From: Pseudomonas antarctica
Lineage (GTDB): Bacteria; Pseudomonadota; Gammaproteobacteria; Pseudomonadales; Pseudomonadaceae
NCBI RefSeq assembly: GCF_900624995.1
Contig: NZ_UYXQ01000005.1
Location: 124,001 to 188,000 of the forward strand
Direction of reading: 5' to 3'
DNA length: 64,000 nt
Shown: piece after piece, positions 40,643 through 52,248 of the stretch
Layout: each line of letters opens with the position of its first letter
Position numbering within the stretch: the stretch's first letter is position 1
Program-made: the position numbers and the translations under genes
Notes under the pieces: model-generated
What the model was told of the DNA's origin: nothing
The model's input: only the letters and a program-made list of their open reading frames with translations
The model's database searches: none

Positions 40643-40732
40643 TGTGGGAGCGGGCTTGCTCGCGAATGCGGTCTGTCAGCCACCGAATAGGCTGACTGAT
40701 CCACCGCATTCGCGAGCAAGCCCGCTCCCACA
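40643..40732. repeat. REPIN
   Basis: A 90-bp long palindrome with TGTGGGAGCGGGCTTGCTCG-type ends, between dbpA and the flavoprotein gene. Confidence 0.9.
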
Positions 40733-40759
40733 TTTAGATCTCTGTATAGCTTGAGATCT

Positions 40760-42145
<1,386 letters not shown>

Positions 42146-42227
42146 GGGACTGGCTCTGCAAAACAAAATGTCGCGCAGTGTACCAGTCCCGTGGGAATTT
42201 CCCTGCAAGTTCTAGACGAGAAGCCTG

Positions 42228-43655
42228 TTAATGCTCGATGTCGTGCTCGCGGCTGACCACGCGTTTGCCGTCGGTAGGCGACAGTTGCAAGAAGATCGCC
42301 GCCGCCAGCATGGCCATAATGCCCACGGTGAGGAAGGTCAGCTGGAACGCGCCGAGCACGCTTTCCACGCCATCGTTACCCGTTTCGGCGGTAAAGCCGC
42401 CGAGCAACGCACCGGCGCAGGCTACGCCAAGGCTCAGGGACAATTGCGCCACCACCGAGAGCAAACTGTTGCCGCTGCTGGCCTGGGCGTCGTCGAGGTC
42501 GATCAGGGTGACGGTGTTCATCGCGGTGAACTGCAAGGAGTTGATCGCCCCCAGTACTGCCAGCATCCCCAGTAGAAGGGGATAAGGCGTCTGTTCGCTG
42601 ACCAGGCCCATGCTTGCCAGCATCATGCCCAGCGCCAACGTGTTGCCGGTCAGCACGATGCGGTATCCCAAACGCTCGATCAACGGCCGGGCGATGGACT
42701 TGGCAAACATCGCTGCCGCCGCCAGCGGTAGCATGCTCATCCCGGCTTCCGACGGCGAGTAACCCAATGCCACTTGCAACAGCAGCGGTACCAGGAACGG
42801 CAGGGCGCCGCTGCCCAGTCGCGCAAACAGGTTGCCGAGGATGCCCACGGCAAAGGTGCGGGTCTTGAACAGCACTGGCGAGAACAGCGGGTTATCGATA
42901 TTCCCGGCGCGCAGCCAATACGCCGCCAGGCACGCCAGCCCGCCGAACAGCAGCAACATCACGCGCAAATGCGGCAGGTGCAGTTCGCCCAGGCCTTCCA
43001 TGGCGATGGTGATCAGCACCATCGCTGCGCCGAACAGTAGAAAACCCAGGCTGTCGAAACGCGTGCGCTCGCTGCCGCGCAGGTCGGGAATCAGTTTCCA
43101 CACGGCGTAGCAACCAACCATGCCCACCGGCAGGTTGATCAGGAAGATCCAGTGCCAAGTCAGGTATTGCACCATCCAGCCGCCCAGGGTGGGGCCGAGC
43201 AACGGGCCAAGCAGGCCGGGGATGGTAATGAAGCCCATGATCCGCACCAGTTCGGAGCGCGGGTAGGCGCGTAGCACGACGAGCCGCCCGACCGGCAGCA
43301 TCAGCGCGCCGCCCAAGCCCTGGATCACCCGCGCGCCCACCAGCATGGTCAAGCTGCTCGACAGTGCGCACAGCAGCGAACCAATGCTGAACAGCATGAT
43401 TGCGCCGAAGAAGATTTTTTTGGTGCCGAAGCGGTCGGCGATCCAGCCCGAGGCCGGGATCAGCAAGGCGACGGTGAGCATGTAGGCAATCACCACCCCT
43501 TGCATGCGCAGCGGGTTTTCCGCGAGGTCCCGGGCCATGGCCGGCAGTGCTGTGTTGAGAATCGTCCCATCCAGCGACTGCATGAAAAAGGCAATCGCCA
43601 CCACCCAAGGGAGCCAGCGAGCGGTCTTGGCATCGAGAGGGGCGCGGTTGGGCAT
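42228..43655 (-). CDS. mdtD: MFS multidrug transporter, DHA2 (MdtD-like)
   Basis: A 475-residue 14-helix drug:proton antiporter. It has FFMQSLDGTILNTALPAMA in helix 1 (motif D1), the DRFGTKK loop, the ARVIQGLGGALMLPVGR motif and GLLGPLLGPTLGGWM (motif C). The length and the absence of a periplasmic partner gene match MdtD instead of EmrB. It is located between dbpA and the rhlA-like gene on the same strand (36-bp gap to the latter), although that gene appears to have its own promoter. Confidence 0.9.
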   Translation of the reverse strand: MPNRAPLDAKTARWLPWVVAIAFFMQSLDGTILNTALPAMARDLAENPLRMQGVVIAYMLTVALLIPASGWIADRFGTKKIFFGAIMLFSIGSLLCALSSSLTMLVGARVIQGLGGALMLPVGRLVVLRAYPRSELVRIMGFITIPGLLGPLLGPTLGGWMVQYLTWHWIFLINLPVGMVGCYAVWKLIPDLRGSERTRFDSLGFLLFGAAMVLITIAMEGLGELHLPHLRVMLLLFGGLACLAAYWLRAGNIDNPLFSPVLFKTRTFAVGILGNLFARLGSGALPFLVPLLLQVALGYSPSEAGMSMLPLAAAAMFAKSIARPLIERLGYRIVLTGNTLALGMMLASMGLVSEQTPYPLLLGMLAVLGAINSLQFTAMNTVTLIDLDDAQASSGNSLLSVVAQLSLSLGVACAGALLGGFTAETGNDGVESVLGAFQLTFLTVGIMAMLAAAIFLQLSPTDGKRVVSREHDIEH

Positions 43656-43691
43656 GAGCTACCTTTTTGTTAGCAGGCTATGTGTCGGCAA

Positions 43692-44594
43692 TTATGCGCC
43701 ATCCATTGCTCCTTTTCCCACTGGCTGTTCGTCTAAATCTGACAATGCCGCGTGCTCTCCGACGAGGAAATCCAACAGCGCTCGGTGCACCGCCAACGCC
43801 GCCTCGCGGGACTCAAGGTCAAGCAAGTGGCCGGTGTGTTCAGCGACGGCGAAGCTGCTACGGCCTACGTATTTTTTGAACAGTTGGGCCTCGCCTGCCG
43901 GGGTGTACTCATCCAACGCGCCGTTGAGGAAATGCACTGGTGTTTCAATCTGCGTGAGCGCCGGCAGGTAGTTGCCATCGCCCAGGCCCAGCACTTGGTG
44001 GATATGAAAGCGTGCCTGGCGGTACTCGGTGGTGGCCATGCTCGACAGGTGCCGGTGGTTATTGCGCTTGAGGCGGGGCGAGAGGTATTTGCCAACCGTC
44101 TCGTTGAGCAAATGGCCAACCGCGGACTTGTCATCGGCCTCGATCAGCACGCGTACGCGCTCCACGTATTCGAGCATGGCTTGGTTGAGGTTGGGCGCCA
44201 GGGCCATCACCACCGAGCTTTCGATGGAGGGCGGGTTGTGGGCCAAGGTCAGCAGTGTGGAGATGCCGCCCCAGGAGGCCGACACCAAATGGTTGACTTC
44301 GAAGCGCTCCACCAGGGCGCGCAGGATTTGCACCTCATCGTCTTTGGTGACCAGGTCAAGGTCGGTGTTGTGCGCACGCGAATAGCCAGAGAAGGGCAGG
44401 TCGAACAGCAGCACATTGAAGTGTTCCGCCAGGCATTTGCTGGTGCGGGCGAAGGAGCGGGTGGTGGACAGCGCGCCGTTGACCATCAGCACTGTTTTTT
44501 TTTCCGGATGCTCTTGTGAATGCTTACCTAGCTGCTCTACGTGCACGTTGTAGTGCTTGTAAAGCTTTTCAATGACAAAACTTCCATGGTCCAT
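43692..44594 (-). CDS. rhlA: RhlA-like 3-(3-hydroxyalkanoyloxy)alkanoate synthase
   Basis: A 300-residue alpha/beta hydrolase of the RhlA/PhaG family. Several segments are nearly those of P. aeruginosa RhlA as I remember it ([51 protein letters not shown]), closer than to PhaG. The catalytic set is visible: Ser in SASWGG, Asp in GALDEYT and His in [10 protein letters not shown]. RhlA joins two 3-hydroxyacyl groups into HAA, a surfactant and the lipid part of rhamnolipids. No rhlB or rhlC is nearby, so the product would be HAA. Confidence 0.85.
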   Translation of the reverse strand: MDHGSFVIEKLYKHYNVHVEQLGKHSQEHPEKKTVLMVNGALSTTRSFARTSKCLAEHFNVLLFDLPFSGYSRAHNTDLDLVTKDDEVQILRALVERFEVNHLVSASWGGISTLLTLAHNPPSIESSVVMALAPNLNQAMLEYVERVRVLIEADDKSAVGHLLNETVGKYLSPRLKRNNHRHLSSMATTEYRQARFHIHQVLGLGDGNYLPALTQIETPVHFLNGALDEYTPAGEAQLFKKYVGRSSFAVAEHTGHLLDLESREAALAVHRALLDFLVGEHAALSDLDEQPVGKGAMDGA

Positions 44595-44607
44595 GTCAAC
44601 GCTCCAG

Positions 44608-44651
44608 CTTGCCCAATCCAGGCAAGGTCATGCATCACGTGCGAGCACGTG
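44608..44651. promoter_or_regulatory. Two inverted repeats upstream of rhlA-like gene
   Basis: CTTGCC…GGCAAG (44608-44626) and the perfect CACGTGC-GA-GCACGTG (44636-44651) lie between the rhlA-like start and its predicted promoter. They are candidate operators or leader structure. Confidence 0.5.
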
Positions 44652-44677
44652 GGGTTGGTGGCGGGATGCCACTAACC

Positions 44678-44706
44678 GTTATAACGAGGTTTTTTGCGGG
44701 CGACAA
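44678..44706 (-). promoter_or_regulatory. Sigma-70-like promoter of rhlA-like gene
   Basis: TTGTCG (44701-44706), exactly 17 bp, TATAAC (44678-44683) on the minus strand. The leader of about 77 nt carries both inverted repeats. Confidence 0.55.
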
Positions 44707-44788
44707 CCGGCCGTACGGGGAGAAGTGTGAGATGAGATTTTGCGGTAGGAAGGGGTGAAGAGGGGGGTCAGAAACGAACATAGAACAG

Positions 44789-44874
44789 TGTGGGAGCTGG
44801 CTGCCCGCGATGGCATCACTGCGGTCCTACTGACACACCGAGGTGTCTGCATCGCAGGCAAGCCAGCTCCCACA
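44789..44874. repeat. REPIN, degenerate (AGCTGGCT type)
   Basis: TGTGGGAGCTGGCTGCCCGCG-type left unit lacking two bases, and a right ATCGCAGGCAAGCCAGCTCC-type unit, downstream of the pmbA-like gene. Confidence 0.8.
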
Positions 44875-44903
44875 TAAGCCAGTTGCCACATTGGGTTTTG
44901 TGT

Positions 44904-46220
44904 TTACAGGGTGAGGGTCAGGCGTTTTACCAACGCGCCCGGCAACAGATTGGACGCGGTATTGCGCTGGCTGTACGTACTCGCCGACAACAACAGCTCC
45001 CGCTCAGCGGTCAGCGCTTCAAGCTGCGAACCGAGCAGGCTATAGACGCTGTCATCAAAACGCATGGTGCTCACCGGCGCCTTTATCTCACCGTCTTCGA
45101 CCCAGAACGTGGCGAAGCGCGTCATGCCGGTCAGGCGTGCTGCGGGCAAGTCCGAGTAGTTCAAATACCACAGGTTGCTGATGTACAGCCCAGTGCCCAA
45201 TTGTTTGAGGATATCAGCCTGGGCCAGGCTGCCTGCCGCCATCTGCAAGGCGCTGGGCGACTCGTCGCTGCTGGCGCCGTTGGTGCTCAGGCCGTATTCG
45301 GCGGCGCTGCGCGAGTTGATCAACTGGCCGCAGGCCTTGCCCGCGCTGATCAGCGTGACATCACCGCGCGGGTAGCCTTCGGTGGAAAACGCCTGGCTCA
45401 GCGAGCCGCTGATCTGCTCATCGACTTTTACCAATGGGCTCAACGATTGCTCACCGGCATACAGCTTTTGTAGCGAGCTGCCTTTGCTGGCGATGGCCTG
45501 GGCGGAAAACCCGCCCCAGGTAATGATGCCGATGATTTCTTCCAACGCCGCCGGGGCGAGGTAGGCGCGGTATTGGCCGGGGGCCAGGTTGTGCAAAGGG
45601 CGACCCAGAAATTCCAACTGTTCGCGCACTTGCTGCAAGCGTGCGGCAAACTCGGCGCTGCTCCAGGTGTGCCCGGCGTAGCTGGCTTTGACCGCTTCGC
45701 CATTGGCGTGGAACAGGCTGAAATCGAAGTTGAAGCTGTTGGCCTGATGCCAGCCAAACGCACCGTCGGAACTGGCGAAACCACGGCTGATCGGGCCTGC
45801 GGCATAGAAGCCGACCAAGTCCACGCCTACAGCTGCCTGGCTGATGTCTTCCAGCACTTGGGCCAGTTCCGGCAAGGGCCGAAGCTGTTCGTTGTGGCTT
45901 TGCCAGGCGTTGTGATTAAGCAGCAAATACGGATCTGGCGGCAGCAAAGGCAAGGTTTCACGCAATTGTTGCAGGCCATCGGCGAGGCGTTCGCGATCAA
46001 GCTCAGGCTCACCTGCGAGGGTAATGCTGAGATCGGCGTGGCGGCCGTCGTTGATCAGCTTGAGGTTCAGGCTGGCCTGTTTTACGTGCCCCGCCTGGCG
46101 CACTTGCGCGTGATTGAAGCGCACGAACTCGGAGGATTCGTCCGCATAACCCAAGTGAAATTGTTCCTTGTCGGTGACGGCCTGCTTGAGCCATTGCACC
46201 AGTGCCTTAAAGTTGTTCAT
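44904..46220 (-). CDS. TldE/PmbA-family protein
   Basis: A 438-residue protein of the PmbA/TldE family, the non-catalytic partner of TldD. Segments include FVRFNHAQVRQAG, EEIIGIITWGGFSAQAIASKGSSL, and a C-terminal TGMTRFATFWVEDGEIKAPVSTMRF; it lacks HExxxH. Its ATG overlaps the tldD-like stop by one base (TGATG), so the two are translated together and should form a heterodimer. TldDE complexes trim peptides, for instance leader peptides of modified peptides. Confidence 0.9.
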   Translation of the reverse strand: MNNFKALVQWLKQAVTDKEQFHLGYADESSEFVRFNHAQVRQAGHVKQASLNLKLINDGRHADLSITLAGEPELDRERLADGLQQLRETLPLLPPDPYLLLNHNAWQSHNEQLRPLPELAQVLEDISQAAVGVDLVGFYAAGPISRGFASSDGAFGWHQANSFNFDFSLFHANGEAVKASYAGHTWSSAEFAARLQQVREQLEFLGRPLHNLAPGQYRAYLAPAALEEIIGIITWGGFSAQAIASKGSSLQKLYAGEQSLSPLVKVDEQISGSLSQAFSTEGYPRGDVTLISAGKACGQLINSRSAAEYGLSTNGASSDESPSALQMAAGSLAQADILKQLGTGLYISNLWYLNYSDLPAARLTGMTRFATFWVEDGEIKAPVSTMRFDDSVYSLLGSQLEALTAERELLLSASTYSQRNTASNLLPGALVKRLTLTL

Positions 46221-47662
46221 CAGGCATCTCCCCCAAATACGTCGACATCACTGAATACACACGCAGGTGACGCGTGACCCACGCGGATCACTTGGTTAGG
46301 TTCGCCTTTGCCGCAGTTCGGCGTGCCCAAGACCTTAAAGGTGCTGGCATCGCCGACGGCGCTGAGCTTGCGCCAGAATTGCGCGGAAATGGCGCGGTAG
46401 TTGGGGTTTTTGACCACGCCTTTGAGCTCGCCGTTTTCGATCAGTTGGCCCCACTCGCAGCCGAACTGGAATTTATTGCGCGCGTCATCAATGGACCAAG
46501 AGCGGTTGGTGTTCATCAGGATGCCGTGCTCGATGCCGCTGATCAGCTCGGCCTGGGTTTTGTCGCCGGCCTCGATGTTCAGGTTGGCCATGCGGTCAAT
46601 CGGTGCACGGTTCCAGCTGCACGCGCGGCTGTTGGCGACGCCGCTCAGCCCCGAGCGAAATTGCGACAGCGCACCGCCCAACGGTTTGAGCAGCAGGCCA
46701 TCGCGGATCAGGAACTGCTTGGTGGCGCGGGTGCCGTCGTCGTCATGGCTGTAGCTGGCGAGCTGCTCAGGAATGTCGGGGTCGAATGTCACGTTGAGCA
46801 AGGGCGAGCCGTATTGCAGGTGGCCGAAGTCGCTGGCCTTCACAAAGCTGGTGCCCGCGTAATTGCGCTCATCACCGAGGATGCGGTCCAGTTCCAGCGG
46901 GTGGCCGATGGACTCGTGGATCTGCAGAATCATCTGCTCGGGCATCAGCAGCAGATCACGCGGGCCGTTTGGCGTGTTTGGCGCGAGCAGCAGTTGCAGG
47001 GCTTCGTCGGCGACTTGGCAGGCGGCGCCGGCCAGGCCGAAGCGGTGAATCACGTTCGCACTGCCTTGCTGGCCGAAGTTGGTGCCGCCCAGTGTACGGG
47101 TCTGGCTGTCGTTGCCGTCGAACGCGGTGACGCTCAAGCCTGGGTAGACAAAGCGCTGGGCCTGGCGCAATTCGGCGCCAGCACTGTTGAGGTAGGTCTG
47201 TTCAACCCGTGTGGTGCCCAGGCTAACTTCCCAACTGGCCAGGCGTTCGTCCTTGGGCACGCTGGCGGATTCATCGCCCAGCAGTTGGTAGCAGTCGCTT
47301 AAGGACGGGAAGGGCTGGTCGAGGTCGGGTGAGAGGTAGTCGGCGACGTCGCTGGAGACCTGCTGCGTGTGCAGGTCGAGCAGGGCGTGGGGCAATATTC
47401 GGCGGGCTTGCTGTTCGGCACGCTCAAGGGCGGCTTGCAGGCCAGCAAGGGAAATGTCGTGGGTGGCGGCGTAGGCTTCCACGCCATTGAGACGCACGGT
47501 GAGCATGGCGCCCTCGTCGTGGTTCAGGTAGGGCGGCTCGGCGACGTTCTTGCGTACCGACAGGTATTGGCCGGATTCGCGGACGTAACGCAGCGAGAAA
47601 AATTCAGCAGTGGTGCGCAGGGCACTGAAGTGCTTTTTGAGTGTGGCGTGGTGGTCGAACAT
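46220..47662 (-). CDS. TldD-family metalloprotease
   Basis: A 480-residue TldD-like zinc protease. The metal motif HESIGH (HExxxH) lies near residue 258 and the additional Cys-containing segment NSRACSWNRAPIDRMANL further on, followed by the GVVKNPNYRAIS region and FKVLGTPNCGKGEPNQ at the end. It overlaps the pmbA-like gene by one base. The sequence seems of a different subgroup from the housekeeping tldD expected elsewhere in Pseudomonas, and there is no peptide-modification gene beside it. Confidence 0.9.
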   Translation of the reverse strand: MFDHHATLKKHFSALRTTAEFFSLRYVRESGQYLSVRKNVAEPPYLNHDEGAMLTVRLNGVEAYAATHDISLAGLQAALERAEQQARRILPHALLDLHTQQVSSDVADYLSPDLDQPFPSLSDCYQLLGDESASVPKDERLASWEVSLGTTRVEQTYLNSAGAELRQAQRFVYPGLSVTAFDGNDSQTRTLGGTNFGQQGSANVIHRFGLAGAACQVADEALQLLLAPNTPNGPRDLLLMPEQMILQIHESIGHPLELDRILGDERNYAGTSFVKASDFGHLQYGSPLLNVTFDPDIPEQLASYSHDDDGTRATKQFLIRDGLLLKPLGGALSQFRSGLSGVANSRACSWNRAPIDRMANLNIEAGDKTQAELISGIEHGILMNTNRSWSIDDARNKFQFGCEWGQLIENGELKGVVKNPNYRAISAQFWRKLSAVGDASTFKVLGTPNCGKGEPNQVIRVGHASPACVFSDVDVFGGDA

Positions 47663-47773
47663 GGGGCCTTCCTTGTGGGCGGCTCATCGCGGGCAGGCAA
47701 CAGAGTAGGCCTGGGGCGGGGAGCTGATCAAGGAAAGTGTAGGCGGGGGATTTACAGCGCTTGTTCGGGCCTC

Positions 47774-47846
47774 TTCGGGAGCAAGCCCGCTCCCACACTT
47801 GATCGGGTTAACACGGTCAAAATGTGGGAGCGGGCTTGCTCGCGAA
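47774..47846. repeat. REPIN
   Basis: Two inverted GCAAGCCCGCTCCCACA-type units around a short spacer between betA and the tldD-like gene. Confidence 0.87.
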
Positions 47847-47867
47847 TGGGGCTCCGCGGTGTATCAG

Positions 47868-49571
47868 TTACTGCGCGGTAGGGCCTACTTCACGCATCGG
47901 CTTGCCACGCACCGGCGCATCGCCTGCTACGTAGTAGTCGGCGGTGCTGCGCGGCAGCGGCTGGCGGCCACGGATCTTGTCGGCGATTTTCTCGGCGATC
48001 ATGATCGTCGGCGCGTTGAGGTTGCCGGTGGTGATGATCGGCATGATCGACGCATCAACCACACGCAGACCCTGCATGCCATGCACACGGCCTTCGCCAT
48101 CCACTACCGCCATTTCGTCGGTGCCCATCTTGCACGAGCAGGACGGGTGGAACGCGGTTTCGGCGTGCTCGCGGATGAACGTGTCGAGTTGCTCATCGGT
48201 TTGCACTTCAATACCCGGGCTGATCTCGCGGCCACGGTATTGGTCCAGTGCCGGCTGCTGCATGATTTCGCGGGTCAGGCGGATGCCGTCGCGAAACTCC
48301 TGCCAGTCTTGCTCGGTGGCCATGTAGTTGAAGAGGATGCTCGGGTAGTCCCGTGGGTTCTTCGACTTCAATTGCACGCGGCCACGGCTTGGCGAACGCA
48401 TGGAACCCATGTGCGCCTGGAAACCGTGCTCTTTCACACCGTTGCTGCCGTTGTAGTTAATTGCCACCGGCAGGAAGTGGTACTGAATGTTCGGCCAATC
48501 GAATTCTTCACGGGTACGGATAAAACCGCCCGCTTCGAACTGGTTGCTGGCGCCGATGCCGGTGCCGTTGAACAGCCATTCGGCACCAATCGCCGGTTGG
48601 TTGTACCAGAGCAGCGACGGGTACAGCGACACTGGCTGGGTGCAGGCGTATTGCAGGTACAACTCAAGGTGGTCCTGCAGGTTCTCGCCGACGCCCGGCA
48701 GGTCGTGGACCACCGGGATATCGAGGCTTTCCAGCAGTTTGGCCGGGCCCACACCGGAGCGTTGCAGCAGTTGCGGCGAGGCGATTGCGCCGCTGCACAC
48801 CAGCACTTCTTTACGCGCACGGGCTTCAACGCGCTCTTCGGCGGCGCCGATCAGGTAGCGCACGCCAACGGCACGCTTGCCTTCGAACAGCACTTTGTCG
48901 GTCAGGGCGTGGGTGACGATGGTCAGGGTCGAACGCTTTTTAGCCGTGTCCAGGTAACCGCGAGCGGTGCTGGCGCGACGGCCTTTAGGCGTGACGGTAC
49001 GGTCCATCGGGCCGAAGCCTTCTTGCTGGTAGCCGTTCAAGTCGTCGGTGCGCGGGTAACCGGCTTGTACGCCAGCTTCAACCATCGCGTGGAACAGCGG
49101 GTTGTTGCCGGCTTTAGGCGTGGTCACGCTGACCGGGCCGTCGCCACCGTGGTAGTCGTTGGGGCCGATGTCGCGGGTTTCGGCCTTACGGAAATACGGC
49201 AGGCAGTCGAGGTAGGACCAGTTTTCCAGGCCTGGCAGTTTCGACCAGTTGTCGTAGTCCATCGCGTTGCCACGGATGTAGCACATGCCGTTGATCAGCG
49301 AGGAACCGCCGAGGCCCTTGCCGCGACCGCATTCCATCCGGCGGCCGTCCATATGTGGCTCTGGATCGGTTTCGTAGGCCCAGTTGTAGCGGCGGCCTTG
49401 CAGCGGGAACGCCAGCGCGGCCGGCATTTGGGTACGGAAGTCGAAGCGGTAGTCTGGGCCACCGGCTTCCAGCAGCAAAACGGTGACGCCTTCGTCTTCG
49501 GTCAGACGGGTCGCCAGGGTGTTACCGGCGGAGCCGGCACCCACAATGATGTAATCGTATTCTTGGGACAT
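47868..49571 (-). CDS. betA: Choline dehydrogenase
   Basis: A 567-residue FAD enzyme of the GMC family oxidising choline to betaine aldehyde at the inner membrane. It contains [19 protein letters not shown] (FAD Rossmann), [14 protein letters not shown] (GMC signature), the signature-2 [16 protein letters not shown] and active-site His in HPSCSCKMG. The third gene of the betIBA operon; the gap from betB (168 bp) contains a hybrid REPIN. The length is typical. Confidence 0.96.
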   Translation of the reverse strand: MSQEYDYIIVGAGSAGNTLATRLTEDEGVTVLLLEAGGPDYRFDFRTQMPAALAFPLQGRRYNWAYETDPEPHMDGRRMECGRGKGLGGSSLINGMCYIRGNAMDYDNWSKLPGLENWSYLDCLPYFRKAETRDIGPNDYHGGDGPVSVTTPKAGNNPLFHAMVEAGVQAGYPRTDDLNGYQQEGFGPMDRTVTPKGRRASTARGYLDTAKKRSTLTIVTHALTDKVLFEGKRAVGVRYLIGAAEERVEARARKEVLVCSGAIASPQLLQRSGVGPAKLLESLDIPVVHDLPGVGENLQDHLELYLQYACTQPVSLYPSLLWYNQPAIGAEWLFNGTGIGASNQFEAGGFIRTREEFDWPNIQYHFLPVAINYNGSNGVKEHGFQAHMGSMRSPSRGRVQLKSKNPRDYPSILFNYMATEQDWQEFRDGIRLTREIMQQPALDQYRGREISPGIEVQTDEQLDTFIREHAETAFHPSCSCKMGTDEMAVVDGEGRVHGMQGLRVVDASIMPIITTGNLNAPTIMIAEKIADKIRGRQPLPRSTADYYVAGDAPVRGKPMREVGPTAQ

Positions 49572-49619
49572 AATGCGCCCTCTTTGGAGATGGTCAGGTC
49601 AGGCGAGTGCTTCGCACTC

Positions 49620-49690
49620 ATCGCAGGCAAGCCAGCTCCCACATTTGATCGGGTTCACACGGTCAAAACGTGGGAGCCGGGCTTGTCGAA
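49620..49690. repeat. Hybrid REPIN inside the bet operon
   Basis: The left unit (ATCGCAGGCAAGCCAGCTCC) and the right unit (GTGGGAGCCGGGCTTGTCGA) belong to different REP subtypes, and the right one is truncated. It lies between betB and betA. Confidence 0.75.
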
Positions 49691-49739
49691 TCGTCGCACC
49701 GCCGCGATGGCGGCCTCGCAGGCAATACAACGCTCGGGG

Positions 49740-51212
49740 TTAGAACACCGAGGCGTAGTCGCCCAGCTCTACCTGTACCGATTTGATGCGGGTGAAGTTG
49801 TTCAGCGAGCTGATGCCGTTCTCACGGCCCACACCGGATTGCTTGTAGCCACCGACCGGCATTTTGGCGTCGGATTCGCCCCAGGCGTTGATCCAGCAGA
49901 TACCCGCTTCCAGCTGATGAATCACGCGGTGAGCGCGGTTCAGGTCTTTGGTCACAAGGCCAGCGGCCAGGCCGAAGTCTGTATCGTTGGCGCGGCGGAT
50001 CACTTCTTCTTCGGTTTCGTAAGTGAGGATGCTCATCACTGGGCCGAAGATTTCTTCACGGACGATGGTCATCTCGTCGGTGCAATCGGTGAACACGGTC
50101 GGGGCCACGTAGGCGCCTTTGGCGAATGCACCGTCGGTCAGACGGTCGCCGCCGCACAGGATGCGAGCGCCTTCTTCTTTACCTTTAGCGATGTAGCCGA
50201 GCACGCTTTCCATGTGGGCGAAGCTGACCAGCGGGCCGAAGTTAGTGTTCTCGTCTTGCGGGTCGCCAACGCGGATGCGCGCAACACGCTCAACGATCTT
50301 GGCTTCGAAAGCCGCCTGCAGGTGCTTAGGCACGAATACGCGAGTGCCGTTGGTGCAAACCTGACCGGAGCTGTAGAAGTTGGCCATCATCGCGATGTCG
50401 GCCGCACGATCCAGGTCTGCGTCTTCGAACACGATCAGCGGCGACTTGCCGCCCAGTTCCATGGTCACTTCTTTGAGCGAAGAGCTCGAAGCGCTGGCCA
50501 TGACTTTCTTGCCGGTGTCGGTGCCGCCGGTGAACGAGACTTTCTCGATGCGCGGGTGCTCGGTCAGCCAAGTGCCGACTTCACGGCCGCTGCCGGTCAA
50601 TACGTTGAACACACCATCCGGAACGCCGGCTGCGGTGTAGATTTCAGCCAGTTTCAGGGTGGTCAGCGAGGTGACTTCGCTCGGCTTGAAGATCATCGCG
50701 TTACCGGCAGCCAGGGCCGGTGCGGATTTCCACAGGGCGATCTGGATTGGGTAGTTCCACGCGCCGATACCGGCAACCACGCCCAGCGGCTCGCGGCGGG
50801 TGTAGACGAACGAAGTGTCGCGCAGTGGGATCTGCTCGCCTTCGATGGCCGGCACCAGGCCTGCGTAGTATTCCAGCACGTCGGCACCGGTGACGATGTC
50901 GACGTATTGGGTTTCGGAGAAGGCTTTACCGGTGTCCAGGGTCTCCAGCGCGGCCAGCTCGTCGTTGCGCTCGCGCAGGATGTCGACGGCACGGCGCAGG
51001 ATGCGCGAACGCTCCATGGCGGTCATCGCAGCCCAGATTTTCTGGCCTTTTTCAGCGCTGACTACGGCACGTTCAACGTCTTCCTTCGTGGCGCGTTGCA
51101 CTTGGGCGAGAACTTCACCGTTAGCCGGGTTGATGGCTTCGAAGGTGGCATCGCTGCCAGCGTCGCTGTAGCCGCCGTCAATGTAGAGTTTTTGCAGTTC
51201 GAAACGGGCCAT
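49740..51212 (-). CDS. betB: Betaine aldehyde dehydrogenase
   Basis: A 490-residue NAD(P)-dependent aldehyde dehydrogenase forming glycine betaine. The catalytic Glu is in MELGGKSPL and the Cys in [17 protein letters not shown]-binding [13 protein letters not shown] and [11 protein letters not shown] are also present. The start at 51212 gives the family start [14 protein letters not shown]. It lies between betI and betA on the same strand. Confidence 0.97.
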   Translation of the reverse strand: MARFELQKLYIDGGYSDAGSDATFEAINPANGEVLAQVQRATKEDVERAVVSAEKGQKIWAAMTAMERSRILRRAVDILRERNDELAALETLDTGKAFSETQYVDIVTGADVLEYYAGLVPAIEGEQIPLRDTSFVYTRREPLGVVAGIGAWNYPIQIALWKSAPALAAGNAMIFKPSEVTSLTTLKLAEIYTAAGVPDGVFNVLTGSGREVGTWLTEHPRIEKVSFTGGTDTGKKVMASASSSSLKEVTMELGGKSPLIVFEDADLDRAADIAMMANFYSSGQVCTNGTRVFVPKHLQAAFEAKIVERVARIRVGDPQDENTNFGPLVSFAHMESVLGYIAKGKEEGARILCGGDRLTDGAFAKGAYVAPTVFTDCTDEMTIVREEIFGPVMSILTYETEEEVIRRANDTDFGLAAGLVTKDLNRAHRVIHQLEAGICWINAWGESDAKMPVGGYKQSGVGRENGISSLNNFTRIKSVQVELGDYASVF

Positions 51213-51321
51213 AAAGTCCTCGCAAGTGCATAAGTGGTTGGCGTTACCCGCCGCCAGTGGGCCATGGTGTTCTGGCAACACTGAGCGGCAGACGTTCAGG
51301 GGTTGAGCGTTTATGTGTGCT

Positions 51322-51915
51322 CTAACTCACCTGCTTGGCCAATTGGAAGTCCATGTATTCGTAAGCGATCCGTTGCGCCTGCTCCGTGTCGAAAGCATCT
51401 CCCGACAGGGCGCCGCGCAACCACAAACCGTCGATCAGGGCCGCCAGGCCTCTGGCTGCTTTGCGTGCGTGCGGCAGCGGTAGCACTCGGCGGAACTGGC
51501 AGCACAGGTTGGAATACAGACGTTGATCGTTGATCCGCTGCAACCTGTGCAATGACGGGTGATGCATGCTGGTGGCCCAGAAGGCCAGCCAGGTTTTCAT
51601 TGCCGGTCCGTTGACCTGGCTGGCGTCGAAGTTGCCCTCGATGATCACCCGAAGGTGCGCCCGTGGGCTGTCGTCCTTCAGCGCAAGCCTGCGTTCGTGG
51701 ACGTTCTCGATCAGCACATTCATCAAGTACCGCATCGTTGCGGCGATCAGGCCGTTCTTGTCCTGAAAGTAGTGACTGATGATGCCGTTCGAGACACCGG
51801 CCAAACGGGCGATCAGCGCAATGCTGGCATCTCCCATCCCAACCTGATCGATGGCCGTCAAGGTGGCTTCGATCAACTGCTGGCGGCGTATGGGTTGCAT
51901 ACCGACCTTGGGCAT
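51322..51915 (-). CDS. betI: BetI, TetR-type choline-responsive repressor
   Basis: A 197-residue TetR-family regulator with N-terminal HTH ([39 protein letters not shown], given as family pattern around residues 25-60). In Pseudomonas and E. coli BetI represses the bet genes and is released by choline. It is the first gene of betIBA and is divergent from betT. A perfect 20-bp palindrome in the intergenic region is its probable operator. Confidence 0.95.
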   Translation of the reverse strand: MPKVGMQPIRRQQLIEATLTAIDQVGMGDASIALIARLAGVSNGIISHYFQDKNGLIAATMRYLMNVLIENVHERRLALKDDSPRAHLRVIIEGNFDASQVNGPAMKTWLAFWATSMHHPSLHRLQRINDQRLYSNLCCQFRRVLPLPHARKAARGLAALIDGLWLRGALSGDAFDTEQAQRIAYEYMDFQLAKQVS

Positions 51916-51985
51916 GTAGCACCTCTCCTTAGGCCTGCCGAGGGGCGATAAACGTCCGTCGGCTTGAAGGCCAGTCTATTTTGTT

Positions 51986-52005
51986 TTGATTGAACGTTCA
52001 ATCAA
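51986..52005. promoter_or_regulatory. BetI operator palindrome
   Basis: TTGATTGAAC and GTTCAATCAA form a perfect 20-bp dyad, 71 bp upstream of betI and 243 bp upstream of betT. It could control both divergent transcription units in response to choline. Confidence 0.82.
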
Positions 52006-52248
52006 CAAAGAATAAGATCTGCGACAAATGGTCGCTCCCTACAGATATTTCCTACCTGTGAGCAGCAGCCTCTGACACCTGCATAAATCCTTGAAACCGG
52101 CCATATCAGGGCCTGCCACCGCGTCGGCGGGGCTCAAGGATTTTCGGGGTGTCTTTATAACACCCGTCCGTCGACTGCCGAAAAATCGATGTCCCGGGAT
52201 AACCGTTGCCTTGTGTTTCTCTCTCGCACTGCCCGGAGCATCTGCGCC

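Noticed and set aside
43692..44594. RhlA-like protein considered as PhaG
   Set aside because: Both are one family, but the central segments match RhlA much more closely; PhaG activity is kept only as an alternative.
44608..44626. Inverted repeat before rhlA considered as a LuxR-type box
   Set aside because: The CT and AG ends are 15 bp apart instead of 12, so it does not fit the usual box.
47799..51233. A plus-strand open frame of more than 1100 codons opposite betA and betB
   Set aside because: It is the reverse-strand shadow of two well-supported GC-rich genes, begins inside a REPIN, and its product has no domain pattern.
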